Source: Lycium barbarum | Lineage: Eukaryota; Streptophyta; Magnoliopsida; Solanales; Solanaceae | Assembly: GCF_019175385.1 (NCBI RefSeq) | Contig: NC_083340.1 | Span: forward strand, 10,490,336-10,554,335 | DNA: 64,000 nucleotides | Reading direction: 5' to 3' | Part shown: piece by piece, positions 11,760-22,819 of the stretch | How positions within the stretch are numbered: the first letter of the stretch is position 1 | Layout: the number at the start of each line of letters is the position of its first letter | Program-made: the position numbers and the translations under genes | Notes under the pieces: model-generated | Database searches by the model: none | What the model was told of the DNA's origin: nothing | The model's input: the letters and a program-made list of their open reading frames with translations, nothing else

Positions 11760-14188
11760 ATTATATTCAGAATTTAGTGGTTCGATTAATTTAGGTTCGC
11801 GTTGAGTAGGTTCATTAAAGGGGTAATGCGTTTTTTACTGATCGAGAGATTGTTTATTTCTAGAACTCGAATCCGAGAGTCTTGCTTAAGGCTGAAGGAA
11901 ATCATATCATTCTCTTACATATCTTGATCAGATTTTCACTAATAGGAGTCAATAAGGAAATATACATAGACAATGTCAAAGAAATCCAACATATAGTATA
12001 TATCTAAAATATATTCTTTGACTTATTTACACAGTATAATTTTTTTGACAAAGAGTGTCAATTGAACCCTCCTTGGATAAGGGTAGCTTTGTCCCTGGCC
12101 ATGATGGTACACATAAATATGTGTTCTTGTTTCAATTTATGTAGCATTGTTTGACTGGTCATAATTTATTTTTATTTTTAAAAAAAAAAAGACTTTTGAA
12201 ATGTGATCTAAATCAAGCCTGAGGCATTTATTTGTTTATAAATCATCTTACAAAGGGTAAAATCAGAATTTAAAATTACAATATTTCTAAATCTAAAAGT
12301 TGACATTCTTTTACAGACATATTAATAAATAAAAAAAAGTGTCATAAATTGGTAAAATGTAAATATTACCCTTGGTGCATGTATATCTGTGCGATTCAAA
12401 AAATACAAGGGTTGCATGTCCTATTCGAGGGTCCCAAAAATTTGGCAAACTACTGGCCGAGCACCTCATAGTAGGATCAATAGATCATTGGAGCATGTAT
12501 GATCTAAATAGAATATCTACATGGGAACAGATTCTACCATAACGAATTTTGATAAGATAATAAATGATGGAATTAAGGCATGGCTCTGCAATACACTTAC
12601 ATTAAATTACTTGTATTGAGAGTTTTAAGTATTTTTTAAGGATGTGTAAGTCGATAGAAATTGTAGAGGATTCCTAGTTTATAAAATTTCAATTTTTTTG
12701 AATGTTAAGAGTGAAATAGGTTTAGAAAACTATATGAATAGTGAGAATTCAAATAATCCGCCTCGACTAATTTGAGAATAAGGCATAGTTGTAGTTCCGA
12801 TGTGTTCTCAAAATATAGAATTTCTCCTCTCCTGAAGATGTTTGTAAATATAAAAGAGATCCGACAATAATGAACCGGTTAATGCGTGTTAAGCAAGCTC
12901 AAACTTAAAAGTGAGCTATTAGCTTTTATTCTCTTGTGGCCAACATGTGAGAATGATTGTCGTGTTTGCAACAAGAGGAGATGGTCCTAACAACCACGTA
13001 AAAATTTATCAAATTCCCAAAATTCTAAATAAATTGAATCACAACAATATATGAGTGTCAAAATCAGGGTGTGGAAATATTCCAAAAATTGATAGGGTGC
13101 ATGAAAGTCACATTCCCTAATTAGTTAGACAAATCACTCGTTCAGTGCGTAAAGCAGACGCCAATTAGGATTTGAAGTCTATCACAAGGACCAAGACCAA
13201 TTCCACTGACGTGTGTGTGCCTTTAATTTGCATTTCATTTATTGACTAGTTGACTTGGAGCAATAACCAAATGTTAGTACAAGCATTTCAATTATGGCCT
13301 CCGAGATTGAGGGAATTAAGACGCGTATAGCGGATTCAGAATTTGAAATTTATGAATCCCTATAGTAATTTGAAATTAATTTATAATATTAATTAGGTTC
13401 ACAATTAAATATTTATAATCTAGTACTTTTTATATACATAAATAGAATATGCGCGAAAGCTATTGAATACCTATGAACCCATAGACAAAGCCTTGGATCT
13501 TGGAAGGAGAATATATTATTGTACTATATATATATAGTCAAAATTATTATACTATATATATATACTCAAAATTATTATATATAGTAAATAGTGAATTTAT
13601 AGTTTGAATTCTCTTAATGAAAAATCTAGCTCCGCTACTGCTATACTACTTTTCCAATTAATTGTTCAAAAGCCATGGCAAAGTAGTAGAGGTCTGAAAG
13701 TTGGCAGTGGACATCTTTAAACTCTCTAGAAGACGACCAGGAAGATGGACGATATGAAGATAGAATAATTGAATTCTGTGGTCACCTTCAGAAAATTCTG
13801 TGGTCACCCTATACTTTACCCCGAAATTCCCGGGGACTTTGAAATTATGGCAAAAATTTGAGCTCATTTTAGACGTTTGATTATATGAGGCTTTTTTAGA
13901 AACAAAATTAAAAAATTCCCTGGCTGTTGTAAGAAGAAGAAAGATAGCCTTTCTATTTTCCAATAAATACTTACCCACGCTCTACGCCGAATTATATCTT
14001 AATGGTTAATAGTGAAAGTACATATAGCCGATTTCTTTTTTTTCTTTTCTTTTTTTTCAAAAACAAGGAAAAAGATTTTTATTGTTCATGTGGCATGAAA
14101 AGGATAAGGAAAGGATATTGCAGCAATGCAATACCCTAATCCTGACAACTTTTTATTCTGGTCGATCTTTTCTTGCAAAATGCAAAGT
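11760..14188. other. Intergenic sequence upstream of the AGP gene
   Basis: AT-rich with a short duplicated TA-rich segment at about 13525-13580 (ACTATATATATATA followed by TCAAAATTATTAT, twice). The minus-strand 106-residue frame at 13658-13978 shows no domain I recognise and is probably chance. Confidence 0.4.
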
Positions 14189-14191
14189 TAA

Positions 14192-14460
14192 GAGTCTGTT
14201 TGGATGAGCTTAAAATAAGCCGCTTATAAGTTGGAAACAGCTTATAAGTAAAAAAAAAATAAGTTGGGTAGGCTAACTTATTTTTTTGGCTTATAAACTG
14301 TTTTTAACTTATAAGCTGCTTTAGATAAAATAGGTCAAATGGGCTCAATTATATTTTTGGGCTTATTTTTTGCACAAAATAACTTTAAGCTGATCAGTCA
14401 AACACTTAAAAAAGCTGAAAACAGTTTATAAGCAACTTATAAGTCAATCCAAACGGGCTC
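14192..14460. mobile_element. PIF/Harbinger-type MITE (269 bp)
   Basis: The ends are inverted repeats (GAGTCTGTTTGGATGAGCTT and the inverse of AAGTCAATCCAAACGGGCTC). The flank TAA occurs at 14189-14191 and 14461-14463. The interior is rich in CTTATAAG motifs. It is a sister of the copy at 1435-1805. Confidence 0.8.
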
Positions 14461-14770
14461 TAAAGTAGCATTTAAAGTTGTCAATACTCAGCGTAGTAAA
14501 AGTTAAAAATGAAGTAAGAATTAGTTTCTATAACAGAAAATTCTTGGGACCATTTGCCAAATGTTGCCTTATTAGTAATTTTCAACGGCAATGATATAAC
14601 AGAGAAAAATGGCTATTTATAAGTCTATTTTGTCAGTTTCACAAGTTTCAATGTTTCTCTGGTCCATATGAGGTGTTACTAGGTGGCAAGAAAGGGAAAT
14701 TTTGGGAATTTGTTTGTTTTTTTCAGTGGCATGAAATTAATCCAATTTTATATATTCAAGACTGCGGTTA

Positions 14771-15698
14771 GGGGTGTACAAAGTAAATCGAAAAATCGCA
14801 CCAAATCGATAAATCGAGTCAAACCGAGAAAAAACCCGACTAATGGTTTGGTCTGACTTGGTTTGGTGTTGGAAAAAAAAACCCGACCATAATTGGCTTG
14901 GTTTGGTTTTAGCTAAAAAAAGTCAAACCGAACCAAACCAACCCGACATTACATGTATTCAATTTTTAAAATATTTTATACATAAAAATATTTATTTGTA
15001 AAGTAATTTATAAATATTTCTTAAATTTTTTCGTAATTTTTTATCTATTATCATATTATTCATGCTTGAACTTAGAACTTTGAATGTCAATAAGTTTTAT
15101 ATCCTATGGATGTTAGTAACTCAAATAAAGTTCAAACCAAAACCAACTCAACACTAATCCTAACAAAAGAAATTCAATTTACCACTAGAAATGACAATAA
15201 TGTTGGATATCTATTCTTTAGTTTTGCATATTTGATTTAGAGAGTAAAAATACATAACTTAAGTTTTTTTGTCTTTGTCATATAATTAATACTTATTTTA
15301 ACATGACGTAGTATTTTCATATTATGGTCATTTTCTTTTATGGCTTGTTAATTAGCAATATTTATTTTAACCGATTATATTAGCTTTTGTTGAATATTTT
15401 AATACAATGTCATCACTCTTCTCACATTTTGTGTTATTTTCTTAAGAAACACCTTAATTATATAATTGTATCTTACTAGAACCAAAGAAATATTTGAAGT
15501 AAAAGTTTTATGTTTTGTATCAAGACTATTCCGAAAAAAACCCGAAAAACCCGAGAAAACCGAACAACCCGAGAAAATCCGAGGTTGAAAACCCGAATTT
15601 TATTGGTTTGGTTTGGTGTATAAATATTAAAACCCGACGCAATTGGTTTGGTTTAGTGTTTAAAAAATCCTAACCAATCCGGTCCATGTACACCCATA
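14771..15698. mobile_element. MULE-type non-autonomous element with GGGTGTACA ends (928 bp)
   Basis: It begins GGGGTGTACA and ends TGTACACCC(ATA). Subterminal regions are inverted repeats rich in AACCGA/GGTTTGGTTTGG. The perfect 10-bp direct repeat ACTGCGGTTA flanks it at 14761-14770 and 15699-15708. A 9-11-bp duplication suggests a Mutator-like mover. No coding capacity is seen. Confidence 0.85.
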
Positions 15699-15708
15699 AC
15701 TGCGGTTA

Positions 15709-17142
15709 TCGAAAAATTTCTCGCGAATTAATATATTTAGCAAAATTTGAACAAATAAATAAACTTAACTATATACTACTAAACATTTTTATATAAGAAA
15801 TCTTATACTTGATACATATGACAATTATTCCTTTTGTTAATCTAACGACAATCTTATTTATAACGCTTTCAAATTAAATAAAATTTAAATAAGTAAAACA
15901 ATAAGCAAACGAATAGTAAAGAACCTCGCTGTAGAATTTAAAAAAAAAAAAAAACTTATTTTAAACCTAAACTATGATGGGTATCCTGTGCTCTTAATAA
16001 TTATTGATAAAACATTGCCTAAAAATTCAAGATGAGAAAGAATAGGAAAATTGAAGTATTTCAACAATACTAGATAAAAAAGTGGAGTGCCAATTAAATA
16101 TCTACGTTGAGCGACAGAGATCCTCTAGCTAAATAACCATTTAATTGAGAATTACATCCCAAGGAAGCATATATTGTAAATATATTTTAAAAGTTACATA
16201 CGCTTTCAACCAAATAAAAGTGTGTATTAGGTTTGTTCAATTCTTTTAATTATTAAATCAAATCAAATGAGAGAGTGAATTTACTCGGTCATATCAGGCC
16301 AATGAATGCAACAAGACATGCATCTTATAGATACACTTCTAATTTTTTTGTCACTTATTTGATTTAATATAAGCACTATTTTACGCTTTTAACTAATAAG
16401 AGTTGTTAAGACAAAATTCCAAAATCTTTTATAAGCTAAGTGTAGTACTTTCTTCGATGCCATAATGTTAGCTAGTCAAGAGAGAATTTCCACAACTAGG
16501 GTAGACTAGAGAAGCTTCCTTGACTTACGTATAGACTGGTGACTTTCAAATGAGAAACAAAGGCATATCCAAGATTTTAATTTGTTAGGCTCTTTCTCTA
16601 AAAAAATCTTCATAAATTAATAAGATTTACCATTAACCAATTCTTTTATTATATATACAAGAGGATCCTAATAAGGTCGCTTTATAGTTTTAAATATTAA
16701 ATTTATTATATTTTCAAAATTATGAACTCAATAGGTACAACATTATGAAATTTCAATATATATATATATATATATTGTATTTCGCATCGAAAATATTGTG
16801 ATTAAATGAACCCATTGCCCAGTACTACTAGATATGCCACTGACTAGAGAAGTCAGAGACTTGGTCTTTTTATCGTAATCAGAAGACAGTAACTCCTCAT
16901 ACACGCGAATAAATCAAAGGATAAAGGTTTGGTGCCAATTCTCATTTGTGCGTGTAGAAACCTAAACAGCTTTTCAATAAGAAACAGCATACAATTTGCA
17001 GAGACTCAAAACGACAGAACCTCGCAGCCTGTCGGATATGACAACCAAAAAGGACTCAAAAAGAAAATCATAACTCAATCTGTTAGTGCATATATCTATA
17101 ATTCTACGCGAATAAAAAAGCTAGGTGGTGTCACAAAAAAAT
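15709..17142. other. Intergenic AT-rich sequence
   Basis: Nothing recognisable apart from an A-run at about 15940-15953 and a TA dinucleotide run near 16757-16776. The ORF at 16929-17189 overlaps the SINE head and is not a convincing gene. Confidence 0.4.
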
Positions 17143-17404
17143 TATGGTGGAGCGGTAACCGCCCCTTCATTTTTACTTTAAGATCTTGAGTTCAAGTTTT
17201 GTGATTGAAGCAGCCTTTGATAGGGATCACTTTACTCTCCAAGTGGATTTTCCGACGCAAATTTGAATTAGTCCATCTCAAAATGAGTACCGAACACCGG
17301 GTGTAAAACAATAAAATATTTTTGGAATTGGGGCTTAACGACATGAATACGGATTAGTCAAGCCCCATAACGAGTACCGAACACTAGTGGAAACAAAAAA
17401 AACA
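17143..17404 (+). mobile_element. tRNA-derived SINE with a partly duplicated 3' body
   Basis: The head (17143-17205) contains box A-like GGTGGAGCGGTAACCG and box B-like GAGTTCAAGTTTT. It is followed by a body with GGATCACTTTACTCTCC, ATTAGTCCATC and GAGTACCGAACACCGGGTG, a pattern familiar from Solanaceae SINE families (SolS group). From about 17335 the last part of the body occurs again (GGATTAGTCAAGCCCC, GAGTACCGAACACTAG), ending in an A-rich tail. I could not define target duplications. Family name is from memory and uncertain. Confidence 0.6.
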
Positions 17405-18137
17405 CATTAGTTATCAATGTTGGATATGGTATCCAAAGGCGTATGTAGCATATTAGATAGTGGTTGAACCCTTAACTTTCCACACGGAACATAAATTAAT
17501 GTATAAATTTTTTATTAAAATTGCAATAAATAGCAGATATAACTCGTAGCTTTAGCAATATAATTAGTTCAATGTTAATAATTTTAAAATTGAACCCATA
17601 AAATTTAAATTCTAGAGAATGGTATTCGATCGTTACGCTACAGTTTTTAATTGAAAACATGTTGTCCATTGATCAGTGAGAAGGACACTTGTCGAAGAAT
17701 TAACACGCTGTTTGAGCATACTGAAGCCATATGATATGATGCTGCGCGTGAATACTTTAGAAAGGCAGATTTCAATATTTATCATACCATCAAGCTTTAA
17801 TATTTAAACATGCAGAACAGGCCGGGTTTCCAATATAAGGCAACAAATTATAATATAATTGACCAATTAAACATTCAACGAGGAAGTGATTTAAAACTAC
17901 TTCTTTTGTGAATATTACACCACAGTGGATAAAGATGATTATTTCGGGATTTTACAGAGTCTCTCACTTTTTTAAGATTTATTGACAATAGAGTATTTCC
18001 TAGATATGAAATTGAATTTGATCCATATGGCTGACGACGGAAGCATTTCTTTATCTACTGTCTAACATTTTGGACTTCTTGTGTGGTAACCAACTTTGTG
18101 TAGATGCCAGATAGCTAAACATTGTGGCAAAAGGAGT
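17405..18137. other. Intergenic sequence
   Basis: AT-rich, with no supported feature. Confidence 0.4.
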
Positions 18138-18253
18138 GATTCAACCAGGGGCGGAATCAGAATATTTGATAAGGGGGTTCAAGAAAATTAAAATATAAAT
18201 ACGCGAAGAAATCAAAACAAACACAATTCTCTATTGAAAGTGCAAGTATGTTA

Positions 18254-19800
18254 TTACAACTGTACACGATGAGGTTTCATTCCTTGAAATGTTTTTATAA
18301 TAACATCATTAGAGATCCTATTAAACACATCTTTTTCTACATAAGGCACCAAGCAACCACTAAAATAACTCTCATTCATTCGACTCCGCAAGTCATTCTT
18401 GATAAACTTCATTGCCGAAAAAGTTCTTTCAACGGATGCAGTGGCAACTGGCAAGAGCAAGGAAAGTTTCACTAAGAGGAATACAAAAGGGTAGTTTGAA
18501 TGCTTCTTTGTCTGAACTAATCTTTTTGAAAGATCACAAAGTCTTTTTAGATCGGAGAACCTTTCATCAAGATCACGAACATCAATAATGTAACTCGCAA
18601 GTTGATTCTCAAGAACCCCCGTACTAAATTCATCAAAGTCATCAGGATAATGTTCAGTCATTCTCATTATTTTCCTGAGATCAAAAATTAGAAAATGAGT
18701 CAATTGGATTTAAACAAGCAATTCCATGAAGCAAATCAGTCGTTACTTCATCAAAACGATAAGAAAGCACTTGAATTTGTCAATCAATAACTTTGAAAAA
18801 CACTTCAACGTAATAATGGTGTGAGATAGTACAACCAACAAGTTTACGCCGTGATCTCAAAGAGGTAAAGTACGGCTCATCTAACTTAGGTATCAAAATT
18901 TGACACTTGATACAAAATTTAGATACTTTATCAACAAGCGAACCCCATTCTTCCTCCCTTAACTTTTGCAACCTTTTCTTTGCTACTTGAACAAGTAGCA
19001 TGACATTTACGATATCTTGCTCTTTTTTTCTGTAAGCATTTGTTAAGCTCATCTGTGATTGCTAAAATATCTCTCATCAAATGCAATATGAATGCAACAT
19101 CAAATGTTTGACATGCTCTCAGAAATCCCATTGCCTTGGCACTTTCATCTGGACAATGTGAATCAACAACAATATCATTAAGTACATCAATAATTGAACC
19201 AAACATAAGAATAAAGTTACTAAAAGATTTGTAGTGGGATCCCCAACGAGTATCACAAGCTCTAGTAAGACCAAATTCTTGATGCAAGCCTCTACCAGTT
19301 TCAAGTTCACCCATATCTAATGCCTCTTGAACTCTTTTCTTTTGAGATTCTCGATATTCATCCATGCGTTTAAAAGAGGCTCCCAACATATTCAAAATAC
19401 TTGAAACCAATAGTACAAGCTCCCCTACTTCAACACACTTTTTAGAAACCGCAACAAGACTTAGTTGAAGTTGATGAGCAAAGCAATGAATAGAATGATC
19501 CGATCTACTTTCTTGCTTAATCAACATTTTAAGGCCATTGATTCTACCTTTCATATTACTTGCCCCATCATAACATTGTCCACGTACATAAGAAAGACTT
19601 AAGGAATGTTGAGCAAGTAAATTAACAATTGCTTCTTTTAGAGATGATGCACAAGTATCTTGATCATGAATAATGTCGATAAGTCGCTCCATCACAAATC
19701 CCATTCTATCAACATATCGTAAAACAACGGTCATTTGCTCCTTGCGCGATACATCAAAAGATTCATCAACCAACAAGGCAAAGTAATTAGGGAATCTATA
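18254..19800 (-). pseudogene. hAT transposase remnant (ZMYM1-like, DUF4371 plus hAT dimerisation domain)
   Basis: The reading starts near 19800 in the middle of the catalytic region: LLVDESFDVS, then GQCYDGASNMKG and HCFAHQLQL, motifs of TTF-type/ZMYM1-like plant transposases, then TRWGSHYKS. The frame is lost near 19040 and resumes as KKEQDIVN and LRSRRK. A stop follows at 18780, and another shift leads to the C-terminal hAT dimerisation domain, VERTFSAMKFIKN, ending at 18254. The N-terminal zinc finger and the first part of the catalytic domain are missing, because the frame abuts the right subterminal region. The protein is therefore non-functional. Confidence 0.92.
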
Positions 19801-19897
19801 TCCCAGCCAAATGGCCCACGTTTTTTAATAACAATAATAAATAAAGTGACGTCGTTTTTTTTTAAGGGACTAGCCGACTAGATGAAAAAAGTAAAAA

Positions 19898-19970
19898 ATT
19901 GTGTCATTGCGAAGAATCGAACTCGCGACCGCAGGCTCAATCACAGGCGCCTTATCCACTGATCCACAAT
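19898..19970 (-). other. tRNA-like segment inside the hAT element
   Basis: On the minus strand a 73-base stretch has a box A-like GGATCAGTGGATAAGG and a box B-like GAGTTCGATTC. Its ends ATTGTG and CACAAT can pair over six bases. The A-box side resembles tRNA-Arg (CAGTGGATAAGGCGC). The T-arm is not placed correctly next to the closing stem, so it is not a functional tRNA. It might be a captured tRNA or SINE head. A related piece is in the hAT copy near 29772-29860. Confidence 0.55.
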
Positions 19971-20134
19971 CTTCATTTGTTAAGGAGATGCAAAAATAAT
20001 ATTTATACATGAATAAAAAAATTCGCAATATATATATAGTGCAATTTTCCGACGAAGGGGGTTCGGTTGCCACCCCTCGCACCCCTGTAGCTCCGCCCCT
20101 GGATTCAACCAATCAATACACTGACAATATGACT

Positions 20135-20561
20135 GGGTCATTTGCACTTTGGTCCCTATTTTGTGCTGGTCTTTAATTTTTGTCCCTCAAATGGAAGGAA
20201 TCCGACACAAGTTGCTTCGGATTCCTTAAAAAACTAATGCCTAGCAAACCAGCCCATTTGAAGGGCAAACCGTACAATTTTTCCAAGAAGTAATTGCACG
20301 GTTTTCCCTTCAAATGGACTGATCTTTAATTCTTGTCCTTCAAATGAGCTGTTCTTTAATTTTTGCTATTCAAAATTGAAGTTATGCCTAGCGGGATATA
20401 AGTTCTTTAAGGAAGTTGATATAACTTGTGTATATTATGATGCGTAACTTATATCCCTCTAGGCATAAATTCGATTTTTAAAGACAAAAATTAAAGACCA
20501 ACCCATTCGAAGGACAAAATTAAAGACCAACACAAAAAAGGAACAGAAGTGCAAATGACCC
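20135..20561. mobile_element. Inverted-repeat element, 'GCAAATGACCC' family, longest copy
   Basis: The ends GGGTCATTTGCACTTTGG and AGAAGTGCAAATGACCC are inverted, and the GGTCTTTAATTTTTGTCC motif recurs inside in both orientations. Flanks CAATATGAC and CAGTATGAC (about 20125-20133 and 20568-20576) are an imperfect possible 9-bp duplication, which would make the element a few bases longer. It lies about 30 bp from the end of the hAT element. The inner part (20285-20480) is shared with the copies at 7001-7213 and 38060-38230. Confidence 0.6.
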
Positions 20562-20714
20562 TTTTTTCAGTATGACCTTTATTGGTGCTATTACGGGCCA
20601 AAGCTATACTAGAGGCCCAGTTACAAGACACATAAGGAGATCGCCAAGGGCCCAAGGGCTTAGGATACTTGGCTTGAGTAAGTAGAAATGGCACCAAGGT
20701 AACCAATTTTAAGG

Positions 20715-21466
20715 CATTTTTTTGCGCGGATTGTCCTTCTTTTGGGGTGGTCTTTAGATTTGCCCCTCATATTTGTGGTCTTTAAGTTTTGCCCTTCACG
20801 TAGAAACCCTAAGGTTCTGGGTTTGAACCCCCGCTTATGTATAAAAATAAAAAATAATTTCGCAAGGCAAGACTTGGGAAAGTTATGCCGGAGTCGGCAT
20901 ACGTGCGCTTAAGACATGACTAAAGTTATGCCGGAGCCGGCATAAATTTTTGCATAGTTTAGTTGTGTCTTATGGGGCAGAATTTTAGTTAAGTCATAAC
21001 TAAAAGTATGCGTCATAAGGCGGAATCTTTCCTTAAGGCATAGACTTTTCCTTATAAGGCATAGACTTTGTCTGAAGGAAAAGTTCCGCCTTATGACTTT
21101 TCCTTAAGGCATAGTTTAGTTATTCCTTATGGGGCAGACTCTTAGTTAAGACATAACTAAAAGTATGTCCCATAAAGCATAACTAAAAATTTGCCTTGCA
21201 AAGTAAAATAAAATAAAATATATGCCTTAAGGCAAAATCTGCCCCCTCTGGCAGACTTTAGTTATGCCTTAAGCGCTAACTTTCCCCAAACCTTATCTTG
21301 TGAAATTATTTTTATTTTTATGCCGGAACGGGGTTTGAACCCAAAACCTCAGGGTTTCTACGCGAACCTTATGGTTTCTACGTGAAGGACAAAAATTAAA
21401 AAGCATCAATTTGAGGGGCAACAGTTAAAGACCACCCCAAAAGAAGGGCAATCCTACGAATTGCTT
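20715..21466. mobile_element. MULE-type foldback element (752 bp)
   Basis: Both arms carry, in opposite orientation, GATTGTCCTTCTTTTGGGG followed by TGGTCTTTA, and later a B-box-like GGGTTTGAACCC within a CCCTAAGGTT/AACCTCAGGG context. The perfect 9-bp direct repeat ATTTTAAGG flanks it at 20706-20714 and 21467-21475. The centre consists of repeated CCTTATGGGGCAGA and CTTAAGGCATA motifs. It has no coding capacity. A smaller relative with the same ends is at 38266-38569. Confidence 0.87.
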
Positions 21467-21978
21467 ATTTTAAGGAACCTTTTAAAACACATTCAACAGA
21501 CCTTAAGGTTGAAGTTAGGCTCCGCCAGAGCTAACTTTCATCCAAACATTTGAAGTTTAAACTGCATTCAAACTTTAGATTGAGACTTTCGCAGTTTGAA
21601 CTTTTAACCGAAGGTTTAAAGTTTAGCCGTCTCAATATCAAACATCAGACGTTCAGGTTTGAAGTGTCAAACATTGGACATTCATATCTTAAGTTTGAAC
21701 TATCAAAACCTAACTTCAAACCTGTAGATCTGAATTTTGATTTGGGAAATGAAGATTTTAAATTGGGCTATGACAGTTTAAAACTTTAGATCCGACAGTC
21801 CAAAGGAGAAGGAGGATGAGCGGTCTGAAATTTATCAAAATTGACTAAACTTTAAATAAATTTTTAAAAATCAGCTAAATGTTAAGAACCATATCTAAGA
21901 GCGGATGATTTACAAGAATAGCCTTGAAGGTAGTGGTCTTGACTTTTGACCACGCTTGACCCATGAACAAAACTTCAA

Positions 21979-22400
21979 CAACAACAACCCAGTGAAGTCC
22001 CACAACGTGAGGTCTGGGGAGGGTAGAGTGTACGCAGACCTGACTCCTACCAAGGTAGGACGGCTATTTCCGAAAAACCGTCGGCTCAATAGAAAGCATA
22101 AAAGCATAAAAAGAGGTCAGATAAGGCCAAGAGATTCAAAGCGATATGGAAATGAAAATAACTATAGCGAGTAAGCCATGATGAAGCAGTTTGTAAATGA
22201 GCAGTAGTTATCACAGATAAAATAAGATAATCAAAGTATAGAATAACAAATATGAGCAGAAATCAAGAACTTATATCGCGATAATTGTGACTACTAATAT
22301 GAAAGGATAAACGTTACTATCTACTAGCCTTCTACCCTAATCTGAGTCCTCCATACCCTCCTATCTAAGGTCATGTCCTCGGTAAGCTGTATTTGTTTAA
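21979..22400 (-). mobile_element. 5'-truncated RTE-type LINE (3' end)
   Basis: The minus strand at about 22323-22388 encodes QLTEDMTLDRRVWRTQIRVE, then Gly and a stop, the familiar C-terminal end of plant RTE reverse transcriptase proteins. A 3' untranslated part follows. It ends in the TS-type tail (GGTCTGCGTACACTCTACCC, then GGGTTGTTGTTG on the minus strand). A perfect 17-bp direct repeat, CATGAACAAAACTTCAA, flanks it at 21962-21978 and 22401-22417. This shows insertion by target-primed reverse transcription with 5' truncation. The perfect repeat suggests a fairly recent event. Confidence 0.9.
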
Positions 22401-22819
22401 CATGAACAAAACTTCAAGTTTAACAAATTTTTACCTTTGACCTTGGAGGTTTGCCAATGGGAAAAGCAAGGGTCAAAAGTTCAAAAACACTAATTTTTAA
22501 GGTCATTTGGTGTAATTGCCTGTCTAAAAGTGACTATCTGGTGCTATTTCCTTCTAGTGCACCCAACCATCCGACCCATGAATCCTAATCTGGAACGATC
22601 CGAAGACCCGAATACTACCCAGATAAGCAAACAGTATTCTGTAGCAAACATCGTTAATAGGATAAGGCTTTAGGCTTTCCTCCTTCCCTTTTCACCGTTC
22701 AGTCGTTCACTACTGTATTTCTTCAACAACTCTTCTTGATTTCCATGAATTCTGCTTCCTTCATTTCTTAACTCTGAACAAACAAATAACCCTAAATTTC
22801 CTCACACCTCATTCCCAAA

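Larger units (their letters stand above)
18146..20101 (-). mobile_element. hAT transposon, internally deleted (1956 bp)
   Basis: The ends are CAGGGGCGGA on the left and its inverse (TCCGCCCCTG) on the right. A perfect 8-bp target duplication, GATTCAAC, is at 18138-18145 and 20102-20109, the size expected for hAT elements. It carries a broken transposase in reverse (see 18254-19800). The right subterminal part holds a tRNA-like segment. The family is the DUF4371/ZMYM1-like group with a C-terminal hAT dimerisation domain. It cannot move by itself but could be moved by an intact relative. Confidence 0.92.

Noticed and set aside
13658..13978. 106-codon open frame on the minus strand
   Set aside because: No domain, splice pattern or promoter was recognised, and the composition is like the surrounding AT-rich DNA.
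19898..19970. Functional tRNA gene
   Set aside because: Box A and B are present, but the T-arm is not joined correctly to the closing stem and it lies in a transposon. I list it only as tRNA-like.
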